From assembly GCF_030371825.1 (NCBI RefSeq), contig NZ_JAUDDM010000015.1: a stretch of 44,076 nucleotides of DNA, one strand, 5' to 3'. The position numbers were made by a program, and so were the translations under genes. Positions 17,104 to 24,514 of this stretch are shown in pieces (position 1 is the stretch's first letter; every line of letters begins with the position of its first letter). The DNA is from Collinsella sp944321445 (GTDB lineage Bacteria; Actinomycetota; Coriobacteriia; Coriobacteriales; Coriobacteriaceae). Under the pieces are notes generated by a model. That model searched no databases. It saw only the letters and a list, made by a program, of their open reading frames with translations, and was not told the DNA's origin.

Positions 17104-18208
17104 TCACAAAGACGCAATCTCCGCTTCAAGCTCATCACGGTGCTCGTTCAAATAGTCCGCCATGTGAGGGATGGCAAAGGAGACCCTCCCCCATGATCTC
17201 GATTCGATCACGTCTTCGCGCATCAAGCGAGCCCTCACAGTACTGACCTGCTGCAACGTCTTGCCCAAACGCCGCGCCACCTCTCCACTCTCGCTAGGCT
17301 TGGCCCCATCGGAAGCCATAGCCAAAAGATAGGATATGGCGGTACCCGGAAGACGTTGCAAAACAGGCTCGATGACCGTTGCATCGAAACGCCGTCGCGC
17401 CTGAAGCGTCCCCTCTTGGGCCCGTTGCTTATCCACGGTATCTGTGCCGGCCTTTCTGGCTGCCTGCCACACGTAATAGCCAACAAGCTGAACCATAAAG
17501 GGATAACCTTGCGTTGACTCGGCTAGTTCCTCGCAAACCTCTTGAGCAATTGCCATACCGGTCTCGGCCATTGTGCGGGCAAACGATTGGGCAACCTCTT
17601 CGATATCGACAGGTCCAAGCTCTACCGGCACCGCGCGCCGCAAAAATGTTAACGTCCTACCGTTTACCACGTTCTCGATCATCGAAGGCAGGCCGGCAAA
17701 GACAAATGCGATATTGCGGTCTTCTCGAATAATGTGCTGGATAGCCACAGAAAGTGCTCGCATTTCATCAAGCGACGCATCTTGGACTTCGTCCAAGGTA
17801 ATTAAAACACCCGAATTATCCCTTTTGGCTAACGCGCCCAGTGCCTCACGAAGCGAAAGAGCCGCTCGATCCAACTCGACAGTGCCGAGCGAAACGCCAA
17901 GAATCGAAGGGCCCGCCGTAATGCGCCCTACGCGTCGATCGGGGTTTGCCGCAGCGAGTAATCGGTCACAAAAGCCCTCGCTTGCCGTCTCGTCAAGCAC
18001 GGTCCAGCCAAGCGCACGCGCATATGATCCAATTTCATTAAGAAGAACGGTCTTGCCCATTCCACGCATGCCTGAAACCCGCATGAGACGTCCCGGGGGC
18101 CCCGGGCCCATTTTCAAGACCTTCTGCAAACTCCTCTATCACTTCATCGCGACCAATAAAAATCGGTGGATTCTTCCCTGCTGTTGGCTTAAACGGGTTG
18201 ACGCCCAT
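17104..18208 (-). pseudogene. AAA/STAND-like ATPase gene with a single-base frameshift
   Basis: The N-terminal part starts at ATG 18208 (MGVNPFKPTAG, GGGAG 6-7 nt upstream) and reads FIGRDEVIEEFAEG before leaving frame near 18092-18109. The rest continues in another frame with Walker A GMRGMGKT, Walker B LITLDEVQ, a sensor-like FVFAGLP and a probable C-terminal winged helix. Deleting one base in the G5/C4 run (plus 18095-18103) joins the frames as GPGAPGRLM, giving about 368 aa. The family is a P-loop ATPase of unknown role, resembling ORC/Cdc6- or STAND-type proteins. The break may be a true mutation, slippage-based on/off switching, or an assembly error. Confidence 0.8.
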
Positions 18209-18240
18209 AACATTCTCCCAGCTAGAAGGCATCTTTATAA
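18209..18240. other. leader of the ATPase gene
   Basis: AT-rich leader between the start codon at 18208 and the 10-bp repeats. It contains the SD (CTCCC on the plus strand) and TATAAA-like sequence at 18235-18240. Confidence 0.4.
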
Positions 18241-18280
18241 AGAATATAACAGAGAATAGCAAAGTATAGCTGAGTATAGT
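18241..18280. repeat. four tandem 10-bp repeats upstream of the ATPase gene
   Basis: The units AGAATATAAC, AGAGAATAGC, AAAGTATAGC and TGAGTATAGT are spaced exactly one helical turn apart, 33-72 bp upstream of the ATPase start. They may be a phased operator or promoter element. Confidence 0.7.
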
Positions 18281-18370
18281 TCTCTCCGACGCACAGCAGG
18301 ACATCGAACAGAGAATGCTGTACCTGACCGGCCGTCACGATTGAATCCGATTTTATCCTGTCTTCTTGCT

Positions 18371-18430
18371 TTTGGTCGACACGATGTCGACCAAACGAGA
18401 CCCGACCAAACGAAACCCGCCCCCAATTGG
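18371..18430. repeat. degenerate copy of the GTCGACA palindromic repeat
   Basis: An intact central hairpin TTTGGTCGACA / TGTCGACCAAA (18371-18381, 18385-18395) has only the right-hand arm beyond it, CCCGCCCCCAATTGG, with an internal duplication of GACCAAACGA. It lies 163 bp upstream of the ATPase start and 48 bp upstream of the AmmeMemo gene. Confidence 0.8.
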
Positions 18431-18477
18431 TTTTTGGGAATACTAGCGGTACACGCCGTTTGAGGAGATGGTCCGCT

Positions 18478-19932
18478 ATGTCCATTCTTGCTGCTTATGC
18501 TGTACCGCACCCGCCGCTGATCGTTCCCAGGGTTGGAGGCGGCCGCGAGCGCAACATCCAAGCGACCATCGACGCCTACCGCGAGGTGGCGCGCCGCATC
18601 GCCGACCTCGCGCCCGAGACCATCGTGATCTCGAGCCCGCATTCGACGTCCTACCTCGACTACCTGCACATCTCAGGCGGAACAGGCGCGCGCGGAACCT
18701 TCGCGCAGTTCGGCGACCGCGCCGACGGCAGCCGCGTTACCTACGACGAGGAGTTCGTCGACGCCTTGTGCCGTGCTGCGGATGCGCGTGACCTTCCCGC
18801 CGGCACCGCAGGCGAACGCAACCCCGACCTCGATTGGGGCGTGCTCGTACCGCTTCACTTCGTTCAGGAGGAATACGAGCAGCGCGCAGACACGGGTGTA
18901 GAACTCCCTGCGTATCGCGTGGTCCGCATAGGGCTCTCGGGCCTCTCCCCTCGCGCGCATTACCAGCTGGGCGAGCTGGTGCAGCATGTCGCAGAGGAGC
19001 TCGGACGCCGCTGCGTCTTCATCGCTTCGGGCGACCTCTCGCACAAGATGAAGGAGGACGGGCCGTACGGCTTCGCGCCCGATGGCCCCGTGTTCGACGA
19101 TTTCATCTGCCGCGCGTTTTCCGAAGGCGACTTGCTCTCCCTGCTGACTGCCGACCCCGGCATGTGCGAGCGCGCCGCCGAATGCGGGCTGCGCTCGTTC
19201 CAGATCATGGCGGGCGCGCTCGACCGCACGCCCGTGCAAGCCGAGCTGCTGTCGCACGAAGGACCGTTCGGTGTGGGATACGGTATCGCAGCGTTCACGC
19301 CCACAGGAGCTGCGGGTTCCGATGCTTCGCGCGCGATTGGCGACCAGTACGATGCCTGGCACGCCGACGATATGGCGCGGCGCAAGGCTGCGGAAAGCCC
19401 TTGGGTGCAGCTCGCGCGCTATTCGCTCGAATCGTACGTGCGCGAAGGCAGACGCATCGACCCCACACACGACTTGCCGGATGACCTTTCCAACAGCCTG
19501 CCCGACGAGCTCTTCTCCACGCAGGCGGGCGCGTTCGTATCGCTCAAGAAGGACGGCCAGTTGCGCGGCTGCATCGGGACCATCCTGCCCACGCGCGATA
19601 CGCTGGCGGCAGAGATCTGCGCGAACGCGATCTCCGCCGGTTGCCGCGACCCGCGCTTCTCCCCCGTCGAGGCCGATGAACTCGACGAGTTGGTCTACGA
19701 CGTGGACGTGCTCTCAGTGCCTGAGCGCATCTCGGGGCCCGAGGAGCTCGACCCCAAGCGCTACGGTGTCATCGTGAGCGCGAGCCGTGGACGACGCGGC
19801 CTGCTGCTGCCCGACCTCGACGGCGTCGACACGGTCGAGGAGCAGATTCGCATCGCCGCGCGTAAGGGCGGCATCAACCCTGATGAGTCGAGCGTCACCC
19901 TCGAGCGCTTCACGGTAACCCGGCATCTGTAG
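18478..19932 (+). CDS. AmmeMemoRadiSam system fusion: Memo/LigB-like domain plus AMMECR1 domain
   Basis: A 484-aa fusion. Residues 1-280 are a LigB/Memo-type class III extradiol dioxygenase-like domain with candidate metal His residues: His11 (AVPHPPLIV), His55 (SSPHSTSY), His127 and His189 (SGDLSHKM). Residues about 310-484 are AMMECR1, with the LRGCIG motif. In the AmmeMemoRadiSam system these two parts (B and A) co-occur with a dedicated radical SAM protein, which follows 76 bp downstream. The reaction catalysed is unknown; cofactor or RNA/protein modification are possibilities only. Start at 18478: GAGGAG at 18462-18467 gives a somewhat long 10-nt spacing, but the frame upstream lies in repeat DNA. 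Confidence 0.92.
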   Translation: MSILAAYAVPHPPLIVPRVGGGRERNIQATIDAYREVARRIADLAPETIVISSPHSTSYLDYLHISGGTGARGTFAQFGDRADGSRVTYDEEFVDALCRAADARDLPAGTAGERNPDLDWGVLVPLHFVQEEYEQRADTGVELPAYRVVRIGLSGLSPRAHYQLGELVQHVAEELGRRCVFIASGDLSHKMKEDGPYGFAPDGPVFDDFICRAFSEGDLLSLLTADPGMCERAAECGLRSFQIMAGALDRTPVQAELLSHEGPFGVGYGIAAFTPTGAAGSDASRAIGDQYDAWHADDMARRKAAESPWVQLARYSLESYVREGRRIDPTHDLPDDLSNSLPDELFSTQAGAFVSLKKDGQLRGCIGTILPTRDTLAAEICANAISAGCRDPRFSPVEADELDELVYDVDVLSVPERISGPEELDPKRYGVIVSASRGRRGLLLPDLDGVDTVEEQIRIAARKGGINPDESSVTLERFTVTRHL

Positions 19933-19942
19933 GCGGGAACAT

Positions 19943-19996
19943 GGCACCTGTCCCCGATCCCCTCGTGGGAAAAAAGTGCCTGTCCCCATTTTCCCA
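19943..19996. repeat. REP-like GGGGACAGGCAC element between the AmmeMemo genes
   Basis: Two copies of a CACCTGTCCCC / TGCCTGTCCCC motif flank inverted TGGGAAAA (19966-19973) and TTTTCCCA (19989-19996). The GGGGACAGGCAC motif recalls REP elements moved by RAYT-type transposases in many bacteria; none is in the window. Confidence 0.65.
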
Positions 19997-20008
19997 CTGG
20001 AGGTCTCC

Positions 20009-20872
20009 ATGAGAACGACCTGCACCGTATGCCCGCGGCGTTGCCGACTCGCGCCGGGCCAAACCGGGTTTTGCCGCGCACGCCGCAACGAAGGCGGCAC
20101 CGTTGTCGCCGGCAATTACGGACGCGTGACCTCGCTCGCGCTTGACCCCATCGAGAAAAAGCCACTCGCGCGCTACCGGCCAGGCACGCTCGTGGTGTCG
20201 CTTGGCAGCTACGGATGCAACCTGCGCTGCCCGTTTTGCCAGAACGCCGAGATTTCGCAGGCGGGCGAGAAGAACATCCCCTGGCGGGAAATCTCTCCGG
20301 AGGAGCTCGTGGACCTCACGCTTGACGCCCGCTCGCGCGACACTCGCGTCATCGGCATCGCCTACACCTACAACGAGCCGCTCGTGGGCTGGGAGTACGT
20401 GCGCGACTGCGCGCGCCTCGCCCACGAGCATGGCCTCGCGAACGTGCTCGTGTCCAACGGGTGCGTTGAAGCCAGCGTCCTCGAAGATCTGACCGGTCTC
20501 ATCGATGCGGCGAACATCGACCTCAAGGGCTTCACGGATGCGTTCTACGATGCCTGCGGCGGAGCGCCCGGTTCGCTCGCCTGCGTCAAGAGCACGATTG
20601 AACGCTTGGCGGAAGACTCCGCCTGCCATCTGGAGGTCACCACGCTCATCGTTCCCGGTATGAACGACACGGACGAAGAAATCGACGCAGCGGCCCGCTG
20701 GCTCGCTGGCCTCGATGGTGGGCGCGGGCGCGAGAGCATCACCTACCACGTGACGCGCTTCTTCCCGCGCTGGCATCTGACCGACCGCGGCCCCACGCCT
20801 GTGGAAACCGTGTACCGCCTCGCGGAAGTTGCACGGCGTCACTTATCTCACGTCTTTACCGGCAATTGCTAG
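20009..20872 (+). CDS. amrS: AmmeMemoRadiSam system radical SAM enzyme
   Basis: A 287-aa radical SAM enzyme with the cluster motif Cys70-x3-Cys74-x2-Cys77 (YGCNLRCPFCQN). It has an N-terminal cysteine set (Cys5, Cys8, Cys12, Cys22), typical of the AmmeMemoRadiSam/PflA-like branch. It would bind a [4Fe-4S] cluster and cleave S-adenosylmethionine to a 5'-deoxyadenosyl radical; the substrate is unknown. GGAGG ends 5 nt before ATG 20009. It follows the B-A fusion by 76 bp, with a REP-like element between them. The gene symbol follows the family naming and is only a label. Confidence 0.9.
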   Translation: MRTTCTVCPRRCRLAPGQTGFCRARRNEGGTVVAGNYGRVTSLALDPIEKKPLARYRPGTLVVSLGSYGCNLRCPFCQNAEISQAGEKNIPWREISPEELVDLTLDARSRDTRVIGIAYTYNEPLVGWEYVRDCARLAHEHGLANVLVSNGCVEASVLEDLTGLIDAANIDLKGFTDAFYDACGGAPGSLACVKSTIERLAEDSACHLEVTTLIVPGMNDTDEEIDAAARWLAGLDGGRGRESITYHVTRFFPRWHLTDRGPTPVETVYRLAEVARRHLSHVFTGNC

Positions 20873-21141
20873 CGCCCACACGGCAAATCCTTCGGGCGAT
20901 AGACAATTCTGCGACTTTTGGTAAACCTATCGTTACGGTGTAATTATCATTTTTTAATTCTGCGCCGGTTTTATACATTGGTAACAACGTTTTCGCAGGA
21001 TAGCGAGGAGCCTGTATTCATTTCTATAATTGACGTCATGTCACTTACTTAATTCATGACCAAAACTCGCTTTTTTGTCTTTTGCCCGAACCGACACGCA
21101 ATGCACCCGCGCTCCGGGAAGCCAGCTTTGGTAGCTGTCCC
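20873..21141. other. AT-rich intergenic island between convergent genes
   Basis: There is no gene or clear terminator. The core (about 20930-21060) is much AT-richer than its surroundings, with poly-T runs and a TTTTCGCAGGATAGC motif (about 20990-21004) that resembles one at the end of the window (about 44051). Two convergent genes end here, so a promoter would not be expected unless a small RNA is made. Confidence 0.45.
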
Positions 21142-21642
21142 CTATTCCGCCAGGCGCTCCAGCGTATCGCCCGCCAGGCGGTAGACCGTCCACTCGTCCA
21201 TGGCTTCGGCGCCAAGCGAGCGGTAAAATCCGATGCTCGGCTCGTTCCAGTCGAGGCACCACCACTCCATGCGGCCGCAGCCTCGCACTTTGGCGATGCG
21301 CGCGAGCTCACGCAGAATCGCGCGGCCTATGCCGCGGCCGCGCCACTCAGGCCGCACGTAGAGGTCCTCCAAATACAAACCGCGCCTGCCCAGGAAGGTC
21401 GAGAAGTTGTGGAAGAACAGAGCGAAGCCCACGGGTTCTGGCTCGCCGGGCACCTCGGCAAACAACACCTGGGCGCCGTGCTCGTCGAACAGCTCGTGCT
21501 CGAGCGTCTGCGCATCGGCCACCACCTGATCTTCCAATTGTTCATAGCGTGCCAGCTCGCGGATAAAACGCAGCACAAGAGGCGTATCGGCGCGCTCGGC
21601 AAAGCGGAAAGTCAGCTGGGCGGCCGCGTTGTTGGCATCCAT
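21142..21642 (-). CDS. GNAT-family N-acetyltransferase (diamine/spermidine acetyltransferase-like)
   Basis: A 166-aa GNAT enzyme that transfers acetyl from acetyl-CoA to an amine. The pyrophosphate-binding motif A is RGRGIGRAIL (about 121-130), preceded by the strand LYLEDLYVRPEW, and the C-terminal part has WNEPSIGFYRSLGAE. This order and the short length resemble spermidine/spermine acetyltransferase-type proteins, but the substrate cannot be fixed from sequence. AAAGGAG lies 8 nt before ATG 21642. The HAD phosphatase gene lies 27 bp upstream on the same strand, so the two are probably co-transcribed. Confidence 0.9.
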   Translation of the reverse strand: MDANNAAAQLTFRFAERADTPLVLRFIRELARYEQLEDQVVADAQTLEHELFDEHGAQVLFAEVPGEPEPVGFALFFHNFSTFLGRRGLYLEDLYVRPEWRGRGIGRAILRELARIAKVRGCGRMEWWCLDWNEPSIGFYRSLGAEAMDEWTVYRLAGDTLERLAE

Positions 21643-21669
21643 GGATTCGCTCCTTTGTGTTTGCGGGCG

Positions 21670-22527
21670 TTACTCGATCCGTATGTACGACGCTACGCGC
21701 CCCTGGCGGCGCACCGTGGCCATCATGTGACGCGGCACCGCATGGAACCGACAGCTGCCGATAACGTTTCCGGCGGCGCGCTTGGCGTCATCGCTGCCGT
21801 TCGATGTGGCATAGGCGTGCTTGAAGCGCTCGAGCATGGCGATGTCGTTGCCGCCGTCGCCATAGACCGCGACCTCGTCTTCCGTATAGCCGTAGTAGCG
21901 CGCAAGCCACGCAATGGCCACACCCTTGTTGACCGCCGGGTCGGTCATCTCGAACATCACCGGCGAGAACGGGGCGTTTACCACCAGCTCCGGACGCTCG
22001 GCCAAAAACGCTTTGAGCTCCTCGCCGCGCGCGGGGTCGGCAACGCGGCAGTTCACCTTGAGGACGGTGCGCTCGAGCAGCTCGGCGAGCGGCGTTTCGA
22101 AAAAGATGGATTCCTGCTGCACTTGACGCATGCCGCGCAGGGCGATGCGACGCCACCAGGGGTCCGCACCGAAGCCTTCGGCGCGCATTTCGGGCGTGCC
22201 GGTCGCGAAGGTTCCCTCGAGCGTGATGCAATCGAAGCAGATATCGGGAAATGCCGGGAGGAGTTCTTCGAGCAGGCGCGGCTGTACGGGGAACGTTTTG
22301 AGAACGCCCTCGCGCCCAACCACGATGGAGCCGTTTGCGCTGCACATCTCGACCGGGAGGCCGTCGAAGCCATGCTCGTTGTTCGAAAGCATGGTGCGCC
22401 CCGTGGCGATCACCATATGCGCGCCCGAGTCGACCACGGTGTTGACGGCGCGAGCGATTGTGCGATCGACCTGGTGCAGTGCGTTGAGCAACGTGCCGTC
22501 CAGGTCGGCGGCGAACAGTTTGATCAT
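21670..22527 (-). CDS. Cof-type HAD-IIB family phosphatase
   Basis: A 285-aa cytoplasmic hydrolase. Motif I DLDGT gives nucleophile Asp8 and acid/base Asp10, motif II is in VIATGRT, the cap region follows (NGSIVVG), motif III Lys is in NKGVAI and motif IV is GDGGND. These proteins dephosphorylate sugar phosphates or flavin/PLP-type phosphates; the substrate is not predictable. Start at 22527 (MIKLFAADLDG) fits the family N-terminus, though only a weak GGAA lies upstream; the longer open frame runs into repeat DNA. It is co-oriented with the GNAT gene (27 bp). Confidence 0.9.
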   Translation of the reverse strand: MIKLFAADLDGTLLNALHQVDRTIARAVNTVVDSGAHMVIATGRTMLSNNEHGFDGLPVEMCSANGSIVVGREGVLKTFPVQPRLLEELLPAFPDICFDCITLEGTFATGTPEMRAEGFGADPWWRRIALRGMRQVQQESIFFETPLAELLERTVLKVNCRVADPARGEELKAFLAERPELVVNAPFSPVMFEMTDPAVNKGVAIAWLARYYGYTEDEVAVYGDGGNDIAMLERFKHAYATSNGSDDAKRAAGNVIGSCRFHAVPRHMMATVRRQGRVASYIRIE

Positions 22528-22992
22528 GGGCGGTTTCCAAACTTCTCGATTGACCGCCATCCATGGTACCCCCATCCGCAAGAAACCTGTCCCAAAACAG
22601 GCCAAACTGGCGCCTCTGGGGACGGGGGTGGGAGAGGACACTTTGGCGTCTGTGGGAACAGGCCTCGGGGCGTGGGGCGAGCGGCTTGTCGGCTGTGCCC
22701 CGCGTGCGTTGTGAGCGCTTTCGGCCAATCGCCGCCCGTTCTGTGCGCTTTCGGCCAACGATTTCTTGGATTAGCCAGGATTCTGTTGGCCAAAAGCGCT
22801 CACAACTGGGCCCGATTGGCCGAAAGCGCTCACAACTGCCTTGGCACCTGCGCGCGGAATCCCTCGCAGCTCTCGGCTGTAGACCTGTCCCAGGAGAGGA
22901 CAAAATGTCCCCTGGCACCTCCGTCCCCAGAGAGGACAAAGTGGCGCGTGGGACACCCGCCCCCAGAGACGCCAAGTGCCGCCCCGCGGCAA
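22528..22992. repeat. intergenic repeat island with nested inverted repeats
   Basis: No gene is seen. A perfect 24-bp inverted repeat (22708-22731 and 22813-22836, starting GTTGTGAGCGCTTTCGG) encloses a second one (22745-22759 and 22785-22799, one mismatch) of the same GCGCTTTCGGCCAA motif, giving four copies. Outside them, CTCTGGGGACGG (22614-22625) is inverted at 22921-22932, and a CACTTTGGCGTCT motif (about 22640) is inverted near 22975. The whole forms a mirrored A-B-B'-A' island. Confidence 0.85.
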
Positions 22993-23098
22993 CGGAGACG
23001 GCTTTTCTAGGTACCGCAGGTTGCCGCGAAAGAGGAGGGAGCACGCCTTAGGGCGGCGACCAACGATTGAACGGCAAGATGCGGTGCTCAAAACAGCC
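22993..23098 (+). repeat. structured repeat, tandem copy 1
   Basis: Starts CGGAGACGG. Stems: GGCT/AGCC outer, ACCGCA (23013-23018) with TGCGGT (23080-23085), and TTGCCG (23021-23026) with CGGCAA (23072-23077). The loop begins GAAAGAGGAGGG. The period to the next copy is 107 bp. Confidence 0.85.
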
Positions 23099-23099
23099 A

Positions 23100-23206
23100 C
23101 GGAGACGGCTTCCTGAGGTGCCCGAGATTGCCCTGAAAGAGGAGGGCATAGGCCTTCGTGCCATGCCCGACGAATGAAGGGCAAGGTCGGGTGCCTCAGG
23201 AAACCG
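23100..23206 (+). repeat. structured repeat, tandem copy 2
   Basis: Starts CGGAGACGG. Stem CCTGAGG-TG-CCCGA (23112-23125) pairs with TCGGG-TG-CCTCAGG (23187-23200), and TTGCCCT (23128-23134) with AGGGCAA (23178-23184). An inner GGGCAT/ATGCCC hairpin carries one bulged base. The loop is GAAAGAGGAGGGCATAGG. The arms differ from copy 1 but still pair. Confidence 0.88.
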
Positions 23207-23216
23207 AGGGGACCAG

Positions 23217-24029
23217 TTACCCTAACGCGACGTCAAGCACCATCATGATCACAAACCCGGCGATGACGCCGAAGGTGCCCACGTTGGAATGTTCGCCCAG
23301 ATGCGCCTCGGGAATGAGCTCTTCCACCACCACGTAGATCATGGCACCGGCGGCAAACGAGAGCAGCCAGGGCATGAAGGGCTGAATCCAGCCTGAGATG
23401 AGCACGACTAAGATGCCGAAAATGGGCTCGACGATGCCGGAGAGGCTTCCCAACGCAAAGGCGCGAGGGCGCGAGAAGCCCTCACGCGCAAGGGGCAGTG
23501 AGATCGCCGCGCCCTCAGGGAAATTCTGCAGCCCGATGCCGAGCGCAAGCGCAAACGCCATGCCCAGATACGCATCGCCCATGGCGCCCGCAGTCTGGGC
23601 AGCCATGGCAAACAGCAGACCCACGCTCATACCCTCGGGAATATTGTGCAAGGTCACCGCCGATACGAGCAGCGTCGTGCGCTTCCAGCTGGTTTTAACG
23701 CCTTCTGGCTCATCGGCACCAGCATGCAGATGCGGCAACAGCGAGTCGAGCGCCACCAAAAACGCTACACCCAGCAAAAAGCCACCCGCAGCCGGGATCC
23801 AACCGATCTGCCCGAGCTCCTCCGCCTGCTCGATGGCAGGGTTGAGCAGCGACCACACGCTCGCCGCCACCATCACGCCCGCCGCGAAGCCCAAGAATAT
23901 ATGGTGCATGAGCTTGCGCTCACTGCGGAAGAAGAACACCACGGCGGAGCCGGCGGTGGTCATGAGCCACGTGAATCCGCAGCCCAGCGCTGCCCATGTG
24001 AGTGCCTGCAGCATATTGGGAGATACCAC
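23217..24029 (-). CDS. ZIP-family metal (zinc/iron) transporter, GufA/ZupT-like
   Basis: A polytopic membrane protein that would import Zn2+ or another divalent metal. The two metal-binding helices carry HNIPEG and QNFPEG, and a later helix has VEELIPEAH, as in ZIP proteins of the GufA/ZupT branch. A His-containing loop (LLPHLHAGAD) lies between the third and fourth membrane segments. Start: GTG 24029 (270 aa, reading VVSPNMLQALTWAALG) has AAAGGGGGAG just upstream and gives a family-like N-terminus. An ATG at 24092 would add 21 polar residues but lacks an SD. The gene lies alone between two repeat-rich gaps. Confidence 0.9.
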   Translation of the reverse strand: MVSPNMLQALTWAALGCGFTWLMTTAGSAVVFFFRSERKLMHHIFLGFAAGVMVAASVWSLLNPAIEQAEELGQIGWIPAAGGFLLGVAFLVALDSLLPHLHAGADEPEGVKTSWKRTTLLVSAVTLHNIPEGMSVGLLFAMAAQTAGAMGDAYLGMAFALALGIGLQNFPEGAAISLPLAREGFSRPRAFALGSLSGIVEPIFGILVVLISGWIQPFMPWLLSFAAGAMIYVVVEELIPEAHLGEHSNVGTFGVIAGFVIMMVLDVALG

Positions 24030-24137
24030 GGCTCCCCCTTTCCCGTCCGACGGCATGCGCCCGGACGCATTCGTCAACAATATGTTACTCATACTACCAC
24101 AGTTGATTAGCCATAGTTAACCAACTAAATATGCCCA

Positions 24138-24230
24138 GCAAGCCTATCCCAAAACGCGCCACGTTGGCCTCTCCGGGGACGGGGGCGGGAGACGCCGACT
24201 CGGCCCGCGACGCACTTCTCCCCGGAGAGG
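24138..24230. repeat. inverted repeat of the GGGGACGGGGG type upstream of the ZIP gene
   Basis: Perfect arms CCTCTCCGGGGA (24168-24179) and TCCCCGGAGAGG (24219-24230). The left portion (CCCAAAAC..., GGGGACGGGGG.GGGAGA) matches the element at about 22590-22640, so the two belong to one family. Confidence 0.8.
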
Positions 24231-24384
24231 ACAGTCTTGTAGAGGTTTTCTCTTTCTTTTGTGTTACGAATCGTTTGAAATAGCCGCCCTTGGTTGAGGG
24301 CCGTGTGCACACAATAAGCGCTGTATAGTACATTGCATTGCAGCATGCGATATAGCTTTTTACTAGCCTGAGCAGGCCTCTACG
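24231..24384. other. AT-rich intergenic stretch upstream of the LysR gene
   Basis: No gene is seen. It contains a TATAGT (24324-24329) without a convincing -35, and TGCA-rich repeats near 24333-24350. Promoters for the ZIP and LysR genes probably lie here. Confidence 0.35.
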
Positions 24385-24410
24385 AGTAGTTGAACAAACG
24401 TTCAGCTACT
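24385..24410. promoter_or_regulatory. 26-bp dyad containing GAAC-N4-GTTC
   Basis: AGTAG-T-TGAAC and GTTCA-G-CTACT surround AAAC, giving ten paired positions and one mismatch. The core GAACAAACGTTC fits the Gram-positive LexA (SOS) box GAAC-N4-GTTC. It lies 105 bp upstream of the LysR start. It could equally be a LysR-type operator. Confidence 0.5.
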
Positions 24411-24469
24411 AGCTTAAATGTCATTTTTCAGCATACAGTAATACGGAATGCACGGGGCGTGGAGGCGTA

Positions 24470-24479
24470 CCCCCCCCCC
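24470..24479. repeat. C10 homopolymer tract in the LysR leader
   Basis: Ten consecutive C after GGCGTA, 35 bp upstream of the LysR start codon. A C9 tract in a similar context lies at 6790. Confidence 0.9.
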
Positions 24480-24514
24480 GTGACGGAGGGATCATCGAGT
24501 GAAAAGCATGCGGC

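Noticed and set aside
22771..23184. Open frames through the repeat island (for example a minus-strand 137-aa frame)
   Set aside because: They read through inverted and tandem repeats and have no SD; peptide similarity between frames is explained by the repeats.
22528..23206. Possible CRISPR array
   Set aside because: Repeat units are of different families, inverted rather than direct, with no regular spacers and no cas genes.
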